Below, in pieces: positions 32,195-43,105 of a DNA stretch of 64,000 bases (the stretch's first letter is position 1; the number at the start of each line of letters is the position of its first letter). The DNA lies in NCBI GenBank assembly GCA_946122785.1, contig CAMGYJ010000010.1:12065467-12129466 (forward strand), read 5' to 3'. The translations under genes were made by a program, and so were the position numbers. This DNA comes from Linum tenue (taxonomy: Eukaryota; Streptophyta; Magnoliopsida; Malpighiales; Linaceae). The notes beneath the pieces are model-generated. The model made no database searches and was not told the origin of the DNA. It worked only from the letters and a program-made list of their open reading frames with translations.

Positions 32195-32360
32195 CCAAAG
32201 GTAAGATAGTTTAACGGTAAATCTGTTGTAATAATAAAGACTCGGGAGTTGCAGATCTCGTGTTTGAATCTAAGCGAGGCTCGTTGGTGTTCTCGCAGGT
32301 ACAAGGCTGCTGGGCGAAGCCTTGTTGGGTATCTGGTCTATAGCACTACTAATTTAAGTG
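32195..32360 (+). repeat. tRNA-derived SINE-like sequence
   Basis: GATAGTTTAACGGTAAATCT (A-box-like) is followed about 50 bases later by CGTGTTTGAATCTAAG (B-box-like), and then a non-tRNA tail with GAGGCTCGTTGG. This resembles the 5' region of plant SINEs. It is not a functional tRNA because the stems do not close. Confidence 0.4.
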
Positions 32361-32462
32361 TTTCCATTATATTAGGGTAAGTTTACCATCTCACTCTTTT
32401 AGGGAGAACACATAGTTGTAATCAATAATTTCATAAGGTAGCTACTAAATGTTGGATTGGAA

Positions 32463-33432
32463 TTTTTTTTGAAATGGAGTTGATTAAGATAAACGACTGG
32501 GCCAAGCCTACAAAGAAAGTGTACAAGCAAGCAAAGCAAGATAGTAATGAAAAAAGCCCAAATAAAGAGGCTCAAAGAAAAACCCGGGTACCCAATAGGG
32601 TCCAGGTCCAGAGCCACAACAAGTCTGATTCTTACCAAACCCTAGCCGCTAAGTGCCCCCTCTGAATCACATCCATCTCCGCGGCTGAGCACCACCAGCG
32701 CACCTAACAAGACGCTACCAGCCACCTTTTGAGCGCCGCCGCGAGCCAAGCCATGGATTGGGAACCCAACAGACTCGGAAGGTGAGATGATGAGGAAAAC
32801 CACCACCAACATCTCAGACCGAGCCGATTGTCGTGAACTCCGGAGAACCACCACGAGTGTCAAACAGAACAACCAAACGAAAAGTGGAGGAGACAGAGAG
32901 TTAGAATACACCAGTCTTCAAGCTCTCCCAACCCAGTCCTCGCCAAGGGTTGCATCTCCGGATCGCCAAGACCTGCAAGACAAACCAAGGAGGTGGAGCA
33001 AAGGAGAGGAGAGGAGAAAAACAAGCCGGATCTTTATCAGATCCGACCTCCATCGCATCGTGAACTGGAACATACATCTCAAAATCTAGAACCAGATTGG
33101 AGGAAAAAACGTCAACCCACAACGGGGGGCAAAAGGAACCCTTCAAAGGGGGGAGAAAACAACCACAGAGTGGTGAAGACAAATCAAATCAAGGCTGGAA
33201 ATCAAAAATCGCAGAAAGGAAACAAGGGTAAAAGAAGAAAAAAAAAAAAGAGGAAACAAGAAGGCAGAGGAAGAAGATCGGTGAAAAGAGAAATAAAGAG
33301 GCTGAAGGCCGCCGCCGGTCACCGGAGGAGAGCCGACAGCGACCTCATGGATGCCACGATAAGAGAGAAGGTAGAGGAGTTTTTGAGAGAGAAAAGAAAA
33401 AATGGGTTCCTTGGGAACCAAGTGGTTGTTCG
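32463..33432 (-). mobile_element. Non-autonomous LINE-like element
   Basis: On the minus strand the element ends CTCCATTTCAAAAAAAA at its 3' end. A 14-base flank AAAAATTCCAATCC follows, matching AAAAATCCCAATCC at the other side (about 33430-33443) with one mismatch, which suggests a target duplication. The body is GC-rich and has no RT domain; short frames on both strands (33143-33421, 32642-32911) show nothing recognisable. I infer a LINE-mobilised non-autonomous copy. Confidence 0.45.
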
Positions 33433-33630
33433 GATTGGGATTTTTGTTAGGGGTTTCAAAAATTGCTTGAATATGATATTATAATTGTTTGGAAAAATTG
33501 AGGCCATAGTCAGCTACCCCCTCCTTTGAAGTTTTAACCAGTAAGTACAGAGCCATCTTCTTCATCCCCAGCCACGTGCTAGACCGACGATGCACAATCC
33601 CCTCTTCAAAGTTCCTTACACCTCCCAATA

Positions 33631-35284
33631 AATTACAAGTTCCTTATTCACCACTAACTTTACGAATCGTTTCACGGTTAGTCATCGCCCGTTACATTCT
33701 GTTAAGTTTGTCCTACGTGACAGTCAACTATAAAGTTTGAGCGTTAACTAGATGACTTGGAAATTTTTTTTATAAAATTAATTTTTCTTTCCAGCTCATC
33801 ATTACACTTATTTTCTCTATATAATTTATCATATTAATAATTTAATAAAAATTAATAAATTACAAAAATTAAGTATCAAGTGGACGAGATTTTCGTGCGG
33901 GCAAATCCAAATGCTCATCATCCTCAACCTCACCATCCACTCCATCATTCGTGGTGGGTCCCTCCAATCGAATATTACATGAGTGTTGTGGGAGTAAGAA
34001 GAGTCTTCCTTTTGACTACCCTTCCTAAAAAAATGCAGCACGCGAACGAGCCTAATTCTTATGCTTGAGCTTCAACAGTAATGGGGAAGCGGAAGGCAAC
34101 TTCCTTATATCCTCCGAACCAACATAAGCATAGTCCTTCGTGGTGGCATCATATTGGTTAACGAAAGTCGCACCCCTGCTGCCTAGGGATAACGACAGCG
34201 AAGGACGATTTTCGAAGCAATGGTGTCAAATTAATGTGAGGGGTGTGGTTATGGTTGTGGCTATATCTAGGCAAAACATCCGACCGACAACAGCTTTATT
34301 ATCCCGCTTCTTGATTAAAGCAGCTCGCTGGAGTCGTCCCCCGTTGCGACGTCGATGAGGCTCTCTTCTTGCAATGAGAAGGACTCGCCGTTGTAGTACC
34401 CGTCATCAGCAGAAGCAACAAAAGCTGGTAAATTTAGGGATTTGTGGTGGGAGGATTTTCGGTTGTAGAGGAAGACAGGGCGATCGGGAATGGCAACGAC
34501 ATTGTGGGCATCAGAGAGAGAGGATCTACAGGAGCAAATCTAGATGCGGAGGAGTAAGGAGGGGGAGAGGGCCAGAGGGGATTTCTTCCAGGAGGAGGAG
34601 GTGCCAGGGTCGCGGAGGACACTGAAGAAATTTCTGATTTGGGTGAGCCCTCTTTCTGCGGTGGAACCTGCTGGGATCAACTACTCGGAGCTCCGCCATG
34701 GCAGTCAAAGGGTAGGTCAACGCCTAGAAAGAAGAGTGAATGTTGCAGATGATTATTATCTGCGCAATCATAGAGGCAGTCTCATTTGTCATTCGAAGGT
34801 GGAAGATGGGAATCAGAACATGGGAGTTCTGCAGATCTTAGGGAGATGGTAATGGAGAGGAAGAGGAAGAAGGGAATATTATAGTCAGTGAGGATATAGA
34901 GAAGGAAGAAAAGAGGTGGTCGTTGGATATACGAATGATAAACAATCTCTGTTCTGCCCTCTGTCTCTCTCCCCTGTGTGAACGTGAAAGTGAGTCATTT
35001 ATATTTTTTTTATTTTTATTAAATAATTAATATGATAAATCATATAGACAAAGTAAATGCAATGATGAGGTGGAAATATAAATTTTGATTTTTTTAATTT
35101 ACTCGTCATCTATTTAACGGTCAAACTTTATAGTTGACTGGCACTTAGGACAAATTTAACAGAATGTAACAGCTGGTGACTAACTGTGAAACGATTTGTA
35201 AGTTAGTGGTGAATCAGAAAGAAAATAATTCGGGTGGAAAACGTGAAATATTTGTATAATTTGAGTGACCAAACGTGTAATTTA
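33631..35284. mobile_element. MULE of the TTTGGTCACTCAAATTG family
   Basis: The right arm contains GGTGACTAACTGTGAAACGA and ends CCAAACGTGTAATTTAGTC, matching the right arm of the Pack-MULE at 12583-14023. The left arm contains the inverted CGTTTCACGGTTAGTCATCG but lacks the outer tip through an internal deletion. The interior (33880-34900) is GC-richer with many frames but no protein I recognise, so it may carry captured DNA. No target duplication was confirmed. Confidence 0.65.
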
Positions 35285-35398
35285 GTCAATTACAGGTCAT
35301 TCAACTCTACGTTCAACTAAATTTCTACTATTTCACACCCATCCAATCTCAGGTAGCACGATTTTAGGGATCGTTGGCTTATGGATTTGGAGGTATAA

Positions 35399-36202
35399 GA
35401 CCAACTTCAATGCTAGTCCCCAAATTTGGGGATTTTAATCTCCAAATTTGGGGGTTATCTTCATTTTCATCATTTTTGCTCCAATGCTACCATCTCCAAA
35501 TTTGGGGACCTCACTTTTTTCTAGTTTTTCTTAACTTAAAAATGTACTTATTGTCATGTTAATATAGTTTTTTCAAGTTAATTTTAGTATGTTGATCATC
35601 ATTTTTAAATACAAATTTTTTGATAGAATTTTTTTAAATGCTGAGACTGATATTTTTGACAAAAAATGATTAACGTAATTTTTCTTTACACACAATACTT
35701 AAAAATGATTAAAATTTGGGATTGTGCTTGAGAGGAGCTCTCGTCTCTATTCGCGTAAAAGAAAAGAACGACCCGTAAAAAAAAAAAACCGTCAAAATAA
35801 AAAACCGTGAAAAAAAACCCATCAAAAATAAAAATAAAAGAAAAGAACGAAGAAGATATAGTTTTGTATACACATGTTTCCATTAAAAAAAGTTCGAATA
35901 ATTATTGACTTTTCTTTGGAAATTGGTCAATTATTTAAGAGAAAAATAATCAAATTTCTATCTAAACACGTTTCCATCTAAAAAGGAATTAATGGAGCTT
36001 TTGGACACGTGGCAACTAGTAGTTGGACACACCCATCACTATTTCTTCCCCGGAATTGCCAAATCAGTCCCAAAAACTACCGACGCAAATGCCGAAGACC
36101 ACCATAAATGGCTCCTCTCGCCATTTTAGGCGACGCATTGGAGGCCTCCCTCCGCCATTAATGGCGGCTTCCCAATTTATGGGGTTCCCATTGGAGTAAG
36201 TC
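35399..36202. mobile_element. PIF/Harbinger-like element with TAA TSD
   Basis: The left end GACCAACTTCAATGCTA and the right end, read inward, GACTTACTCCAATGGGA are inverted, with a TAA duplication outside (35396-35398 and 36203-36205). Subterminal CCCAAATTTGGGG palindromes occur on the left. The interior is AT-rich and non-coding. Confidence 0.65.
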
Positions 36203-36205
36203 TAA

Positions 36206-37184
36206 GAGTTTTTGGTCTTGGATTTTGGAATACCTTGTATTTGTGATAGATTTGGTTAGTTATAGATTTGAAAAGTTTTATGTTTGTTTGATGGATTTTG
36301 TTTATGAATTTGTTATTTTGAATGTATAGCTTTAGTATGTAAACTATCCAACTATCCTTATTTATTTATTTTATATATATGTGGGGCCCAGATTTGTGAC
36401 CATGTTTCCATATTTATAGCTTTAATATATAAGTAAATTATTGTAATGGGGTCACGTGGGTCAAGATAAGGTGCATAACCTTAGAGTGCATAATTATGAG
36501 TAATCAAATCTGGACTCTTCTTTTAAGTGGCTGCAGATCTAAGGGTGGAAAATTAAATGAATTTATTTTCCCTAGTTTTCTTGATTGGATCATATTTTCT
36601 TCATTCTAACTTGGATTTCAATTTTTTTTTGCACAGATGGGACGAGTTTGTTGTGCTCTACAAAATTATATCTATTTTCAATATTTTTTTAGCTTCATAC
36701 CATATGGTATCTCCTTCATTTTTAGTCGTTTTCGGAAATTTTTGTACAGATTGAACGATTTAATCATGATTTATTGGATTTCAAAAAATTATGGGTGAAA
36801 AAATTTCATACCTCTCGTTATCAACTTCATACCATACTATATCACCCTAGTATGAGGTGGCATTTTTCATACCATATGGTATGCTCTTATTTAATACCAG
36901 TCAATACCATATGGTATAGATTGGTAATAACTGACAAATTTTTTTGTTCAAAAATATATCAAAGTGGATATCATTTTGAAAAGCACAATTAATCTGATTT
37001 AACAGTGCAAAAAAATTAAATTCCGACTTAAAACGAGTGAAAAATCATCCGTTAAAGATTAAGGGAAGGAAAATTAAAACTTTTTCAAGAAAAAAGAAGA
37101 AGGCGTTGATGTGGCGGATTTTTATTGGATTATGCACGGAGTTACTGCACTACAAGGTTACTGACTGGATCTGCACCCGGCCAC
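36206..37184. other. AT-rich DNA with repeated palindromes
   Basis: The palindrome ATACCATATGGTAT occurs three times within about 230 bases (near 36699, 36879 and 36907). No gene is recognised. Short frames at 36557-36754 and 36774-36992 are AT-driven. Confidence 0.45.
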
Positions 37185-37680
37185 GTGACCATATAACAAA
37201 TCCCACACCCATATGTAATAATTATAGATTTGGACCCAAATCAAAGAGCAAAAGATATGTGCCAAGATTTGCCTTCATTTTCTAACTAAACATCTGTTGT
37301 TTGATAGTGTACCCCAGAAATTCCCACCGCGAGGAATACAATGTATTTTACAAATGCACATTATTTTTACTATGGTTGACTCTGAACAGGCAAAAGATAC
37401 CATTTACTGGCACATTTTTTTACTATGGATTTGTGACCATGTATCAAATCCCACACCTATATTTAATGATTTTCGATTTGGACCCAAATCGAAGAGCAAA
37501 AGATATGTGCCAAGATTTGCCTTCATTTTCTAACTAAACATCATGTTGTTTGACAGCACACCCAGTTATTCCCACAACGAGGAAGATAATGTATTGTACG
37601 GGTGCATATTTTTTTACTATGGTCAGCTCTGCCTCTGAATAGGAAAAAGATACTATTGATTATGGTCAGCTCTAAAATGC
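37185..37680. repeat. 248-bp tandem duplication beside the GILT exons
   Basis: Two units (37185-37432 and 37433-about 37680) share TTGGACCCAAATC and a 36-base identical block starting AAAGATATGTGCCAAG. Both units are open in one frame and encode NPTPI..., then RFGPKSKSKRYVPRFAFIF. The peptide faintly recalls F-box-associated repeats, but I cannot assign it. Confidence 0.8.
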
Positions 37681-37779
37681 CGAAGATTCTGGGTTGTTTT
37701 TTTGGTCTGATGTGACACTTCTTCTTCGTTGAATCCAAAGTACCTTGGAAGCCTTTTAAATTGGCGGTTGTTCCTACAG

Positions 37780-38149
37780 CTTGAACTGAAGTATGCAGCT
37801 GAAACAAATGATCTTCAGCCGCCTCATCAATGTGTGCCTTGGGTTGTAGTCGATGGACAACCGCTTTACGAGGTTCGTTCATTCTTTCATAACATCACGT
37901 GTCATCCGAAAATGTGTGTAAATGTTTGTTTCGATGGAACGTGGCGCACTTAACTAATGGAATGTGCTGCAGGAGTACGAGAACTTCATAAGTTACATCT
38001 GCGAAGCATATAAAGGCACTGCTGCACCAAAAGCTTGCAGCAGCCAGAAATCCAGTTTCTGTCATCCAAAAGGGGAGAAAAACATGAAGGCAATCCGCTC
38101 CAGTTTGTTACAAGGACTCAGTGGTCTCAAATGTGTCGATGATGAATGA
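37780..38149 (+). pseudogene. GILT thiol reductase, last two exons only
   Basis: Exon 37780-37872 encodes LELKYAAETNDLQPPHQCVP plus WVVVDGQPLYE. After a 100-base GT-AG intron, exon 37973-38149 encodes EYENFISYICEAYKGT and a Cys-containing tail to the stop (KCVDDE). This is the C-terminal part of plant gamma-interferon-inducible lysosomal thiol reductase-like proteins, including the VPWVVVDG segment. Both exons are in frame and their splice sites are good. The upstream exons with the signal peptide and catalytic CxxC are not found in the preceding 9 kb; tandem repeats and transposons lie there instead. The remaining 89 residues could not act as a reductase. I read it as a recently truncated gene, although very distant 5' exons cannot be excluded. 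Confidence 0.8.
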
Positions 38150-38498
38150 TAAGATCAACCATATCGAAGTGGATGCGGTCAATTGAGATATAGGAAGTTT
38201 GGTTTTGTTAGGCATATCATCGAAAGTCTGCATAATATAAGCACATGAGGAGGAGGGCTCGTTTTAGATTTAAGGCAATGTTGTTTGTTTGAAATTGTAA
38301 TGTTGCTAAATGATCACACAGTTTGAGATTTGCTTTGTCTCTAGTAGGTGGAATTTGGAAACCATGGTGTTTGTTTCTGGACCAGAAAGCATGGCAAGGT
38401 TTGTAGGTCGTGATGGAAGTCTCTCGCCAGCATTTTGACGTGTACTATAAGCAACAAAGAAATAATAAATACAATGCTTTGTATAACAGAACAAACAT

Positions 38499-38580
38499 GT
38501 CAATATGTCCGAGTGGTTAAGGAGACAGACTCGAAATCTGTTGGGCTTTGCCTGCGCAGGTTCGAATCCTGCTGTTGACG
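38499..38580 (+). tRNA. tRNA-Ser(CGA): tRNA-Ser (anticodon CGA)
   Basis: The 82-base gene has a closed acceptor stem (GTCAATA with TGTTGAC) and discriminator G. The anticodon arm has stem ACAGA/TCTGT and loop CTCGAAA, giving anticodon CGA at 38532-38534, which reads UCG. There is a long variable arm, as class II tRNAs need, and a canonical B box GGTTCGAATCC (38559-38569). No intron is present. A short T run shortly downstream may terminate Pol III. It looks functional and nuclear. Confidence 0.93.
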
Positions 38581-38668
38581 TCTTTTATACTAGGAAACCG
38601 TTTTTGGCTGTGACTACTGACTAGTAAGGAAGGTGAAATTGATGGCTGTACCTTTCCACCGATGCGAT

Positions 38669-39236
38669 AAGAGAAAATGTGAGACAAACGGTTTCTAATT
38701 CTATTAGAAATATTTTTTTTTATATAATTTCGGTGCCGATGCGATAAGAGAAAATGTGAGACAAACGGTTTCTAATTCTATTAGAAACATATTTTTTTTT
38801 TTATAATTTCAGTGATGGGATTTGTTTGTCCTTTTTGTGTGTTTGGATGATTTTGAATATTATTTCATGTTTTTTTTGGGCATATTTGGGTTTATTTGGT
38901 TATTTCTCTTAGGAGTTAATAGTTTGAGTAGTTAGTGGGAATTATTTCGGTTAAGAGAAAATGTGAGACAAACGGTTTCTAATTCTATTAGAAACATTTT
39001 TTTTATATAATTTCGGTGCCGATGCGATAAGAGAAAATGTGAGACAAACGGTTTCTAATTCTATTAGAAACATATTTTTTTTTTATAATTTCGGTGATGG
39101 GATTTGTTTGTCCTTTTTGTGTGTTTGGATGATTTTGAATATTATTTCATGTTTTTTTTGGCATATTTGGGTTTATTTGGTTATTTCTCTTAGGAGTTAA
39201 TAGTTTGAGTAGTTAGTGGGAATTATTTCGGTTATA
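38669..39236. repeat. 284-bp tandem duplication next to the tRNA gene
   Basis: Two units (38669-38952 and 38953-39236) are nearly identical. Each unit begins with two copies of a 75-77 base sub-repeat starting AAGAGAAAATGTGAGACAAA, then GATGGGATTTGTTTGTCCTT. The near identity indicates a recent duplication. No gene is present. Confidence 0.88.
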
Positions 39237-39855
39237 TATTATTTAAGTAGCTTATGCTCCGACTCGTTGGTCAGTAACTTTTTTATTTATTTTATATTAT
39301 GTATTTATTGTCCCGCCCCACAATTCTCAATCTCTCTAAAACGTACAATGGCAAGTTGAGTATTTTGATTTGAGGTGCAAAAGGATAGGTCTGTTCCTGA
39401 GAGTATACATTTCAAAGTAAAACATTGAACATAAATACAATTCATTGATAAGTTGGGGCATAAAGGTTATATAAAATAGAGGTTGTAATATAATAAATAT
39501 ATTTATTTATTCATGAATTAACTACATAGGTCTAAGGTGAGCAATTTATTTATCTTGTTCACTCCTAGCAAGCTTGTGGAAGTTAGGTCCAATACTAAAA
39601 ATATGACATTTATTCCACCAACAACTCTTACATATCACAAAAGTAATACTGCAAAGATAGCATGACCATGTCTTCTTTCGATAAATCTTTGTTCTTTCTT
39701 ACATGTGTATTAACATGACATCTAGAGCATCGTTGAGCCCTTTTTTCCACATGCGTCAAGGAGGAAAACTCATCCCCACTTGCTTATGTTTCGATATGAT
39801 CTTATTTCTTTCTATCGCAATTGAAATGAATAAGCGAGAAAAGCAAAAAAGCTAA
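39237..39855. other. Gene-free AT-rich DNA
   Basis: There are no frames of note, no terminal repeats and no domain signal. The right part passes into a candidate LTR. Confidence 0.5.
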
Positions 39856-40278
39856 TGTTACGTGGATTTCTCAGAAAACCCACACACGCGAACCTTTTTG
39901 ATACGTTGCTCGAACGCTCTCGAGTAGAGGACCTATTTGATGGCGAGATCAACCCCAAATTACCTTACAACTAATCCTAAGAAACACAAATTAATAAACA
40001 CAATTGAGTTCCAATATTCTCATGACATTAAACGAAAGACAGATATATATTTATAGGCATAAAAGCCTCTACCTTTTCCTATCTAGAACATGACTCATAC
40101 TCCTATAAGGAAGCTACTAACAATAACCAAATCGTACTTAAAAAAGGAAACTACTAATAAAGACAATAATAAATAAAGACTAGCAATAAAGATAACTAGG
40201 CCCATATAATTTGCCCAATTGCTACGATGGCCCAATTCTCGTAACAGCTGAACTATAAGCAAGTATACTGACATAACA
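39856..40278 (-). repeat. Candidate solo LTR
   Basis: Read on the minus strand it starts TGTTATGTCAGTATAC and ends CCACGTAACA. A TATA-like CCTATAAATATATATC lies near the middle (about 40050), as in plant LTR promoters. No primer-binding site or coding region adjoins it and no 5-bp duplication is evident, so a decayed solo LTR is inferred. Confidence 0.45.
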
Positions 40279-41918
40279 AGTCTTGGATTTAAGAAACCCA
40301 TGTTCGTCAAATGAATCTAGAATCAATGTTATTAATGGTTCAAACTTAATAAGTACCTAGTTGCCTTTGAACAACCAAGTATACATAACACCAAAGAATT
40401 GTAACAGAAAACCAATGCATTTTACCCGATCACCTCTCTAGCCAAAAGGCGAGCATTCCCTCACATTAAGGAATTATCTGGGTTGAAAATGCATGATCTG
40501 CAAAATGTGGAACTAGAAGACAACATCATCAATCAAGTACATTTGTAGTAAATAATGATCAAATCACTTCGAGAAAGAGTTGGACCAAAAAGTTTCATCA
40601 AATCAAGTTTGAATAGTATCTAGTAACCTGCACAAATGAGTTAACCTCATATAGGTTGTTCTCTAGTATGTACTAAAACCAAAAGGATTGGTGTAATAAG
40701 ATGGCATAGGAAGTGGATTGCGTCATTTTAACCTCCAAATTTTTACATAATTAATTTTTTAACAATAGGCATGCAATCTAGATTCTAGGGCGCAAGGGTA
40801 AACCCAACCTAGTGGCTTTCGAACAACCAAGTATACTTAACACCCTAACACATCCACCAAAAGTTAACACACAACATTTTGACAACCATTGGCGTAGTAA
40901 GTACGTATCTGAATAAGTTGTTTATTAAAATATGATCAAATAGAGGTTTAACTGAATTTATAAGAGTATAAGAGATTAGGGATGAACATATACATAATCA
41001 AATTCTTAAGAATAGAAAACCCAGTAGCCTTACCCAATTTTAACAATCAATGAAGCTACTGTAGTTGTCAGACTTGTTGAGATTCTAAGGGGATAATGAT
41101 TCTCGATCTAGTCCCAAGGCATTCCAAAGGTAGTGTTTCCCAATCGCAACCCCTCTAACCACCAATTTGTTAATGGGATGCGGTTTCTCATCTCCGTATG
41201 AACATTTAATAGTTGAAACTAATGATGAACAAGTCGACATATCATAAATCAACACTTGTAGTGTAAGGAAAACCTAGCAGACATTGATGATTAACTTATA
41301 CATTCAAGATTATCCTCTTTGTGGACGAACAATATTCCTCTAACCCCTTAAATTTCAGAAATCGGAGATAGGGAAGTATCGCGACCACCGGTGCGGTTGT
41401 TTCATGACTGCGACGCAAGAGTACATGGTGAGACTGCGATTGTAAAAAAAACAACGTAGCTTTTAATGTTTCGTGGCACACTTTCATAAAATGGAGGGGA
41501 GCAGGTTTGTTGCTGCGGAGATTGAAGGTCAGGAGATTCTGATGCAGAGCGTTGGAGAGGCGGTGATGGGTGTGCTGGTAGTGGGTCGTGACAGTAATTT
41601 AGACCTGTTAACTCTTATTGAGGACTTTACTTTCGCATTCTACAAATCGCCAGAAAACAGCTTCCTTAAATACCCTTCCGAGAATTGTTATGAAGGCAGG
41701 AAATTTGAAATGGAGGTGGAGGTCACACTATTTATAAGATAGATAAAATTTAAATTAATTATTAAACTACTATTAAACTAATCTAAATATGAAAATCGAA
41801 GTATAATTAGTGAAGATTTACTAGGCTAGCTAATCTTTGGAAAATCTTGAAATTTTCCATTTTTAGATTCATGTATTTTTTTATTTAAAGAGATAAAACA
41901 AATCTATGTTTTGTGATT
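40279..41918. other. Gene-free, no element recognised
   Basis: The only frame worth noting is 41473-41742 (89 codons, plus strand), which is GC-richer than its flanks but has no recognisable domain; I do not call it a gene. The rest is AT-rich unique-looking DNA. Confidence 0.5.
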
Positions 41919-42160
41919 TGTTATGACCCTTGTATTTATTTAAAATGATCCTAGTTAAAATCCTATTATTGTTCTCTTTTTTCCACGAATAAATAAGAAA
42001 GAAATAGATGATTGTGAAGACAAAATAAGAAAGAGTATTTTGTTATGACCCTTGTATTTATTTAAAATGAACCTAGATAAAATCCTATTATTGTTCTCTT
42101 TTTTTTTCACGAATAAATAAGAAAGAAATAGATGGTTGTGAAGACAAAATACTCTTCCTA
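41919..42160. repeat. 121-bp tandem duplication
   Basis: Two copies begin TTGTTATGACCCTTGTATTT at 41919 and 42040 and share AAATCCTATTATTGTTCTC and GAATAAATAAGAAAGAAATA. The block TTGTGAAGACAAAAT...CTTCCTACTTTCACT at the right end also belongs to the SINE-like family at 30560. Confidence 0.85.
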
Positions 42161-42531
42161 CTTTCACTCTCGTTGCGGAAAATTTTAAATGAAAGACACA
42201 CTTTTTTATTTTAATGTTATATTATGTAGAGATAGATTAGTGGGTATTTTTTTCATTAATCAAACACATAACATAATTTCTCAAACCAAATCTCTTTTCC
42301 TATCTTTCTATTTCGACCGAACCTTCTCCTCTCTCCCTCAAGCTCTCTGTCGGCCACATGTGGCCGGCCGATTTCATTCCCCTTCGTTCCTTTTGTTCTC
42401 GAACTCCCCTCTCTTTCCCTCATCTCTTTCCTTAATAAATCCCTAATCCCAAATTTCCTATCGATCCCATCTCAGAACTCTAGACGGAAGACGCTTAGAT
42501 CCGAGGTTTCTTTTTTATTTTATTCTTATAG

Positions 42532-43105
42532 TGGTATCAGAGCATGGGTGACACTCCTTCATATGACATAGACTACTCATTATTGGACATCTTCCAACAA
42601 CTTGAGTTATTGATAATTGATTTCCGATATAGCATCAGAGTCTTTGATCGAGAGGTATCGTCCCGTATTTGAATGCGTAGAACCAAATATCTACCACCAA
42701 GGGGTGGCTCAAGTATTACTCTCGGGTTCAATTCCCACAACCTACCATTGTAAAGGAAATTCCTCAGTGGCCACCAACAAGACTGAAAGCCTTAATCATC
42801 CACTCTGGTATCATAGCATGTTTGACGCTTCTTCAGATGACATAGACTTCTCATTGTTAGACATCTTCCAACAACTTGAGTTATTGATAATTGATTTCCG
42901 ATATAGCATCAAAGTCTTTGATCGAGAGGTATCGTTAAGTGTTTGAATGCGTAGAACCAAATATTAACCACCAAGGTGTGGCTCAAGTATTAAGGCGTGA
43001 AGGTTGACACTTTACCCCCGGGTTCAATTCTCACAACCTACCATTCTAAATAAAATTCCTCATTGGCCACCAACAAGACTAGAAGCCTCAATCATCCACT
43101 CTGGT
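42532..43105 (+). repeat. Tandem copies of a PBS-bearing leader with SINE-like boxes
   Basis: Unit 1 (42532-42805) begins TGGTATCAGAGCA, an initiator-tRNA primer-binding motif, so the DNA just upstream (about 42190-42531) may be an LTR. Unit 2 (42806-43105) begins TGGTATCATAGCA and repeats the rest closely, including CATCTTCCAACAACTTGAGT. Each unit also contains GTGGCTCAAGTATT and, about 30 bases later, GGGTTCAATTC, like A and B boxes. Unit 2 has about 25 extra bases between them. No gag frame follows. Confidence 0.65.

Noticed and set aside
32993..33484. Lys/Arg-rich 163-codon frame
   Set aside because: It is low complexity, antisense to the inferred LINE-like element, and has no domain.
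41473..41742. 89-codon frame, MEGSRFVAAEIEGQEILM
   Set aside because: No recognisable domain, promoter or exon structure; possibly captured DNA, but not supportable as a gene.
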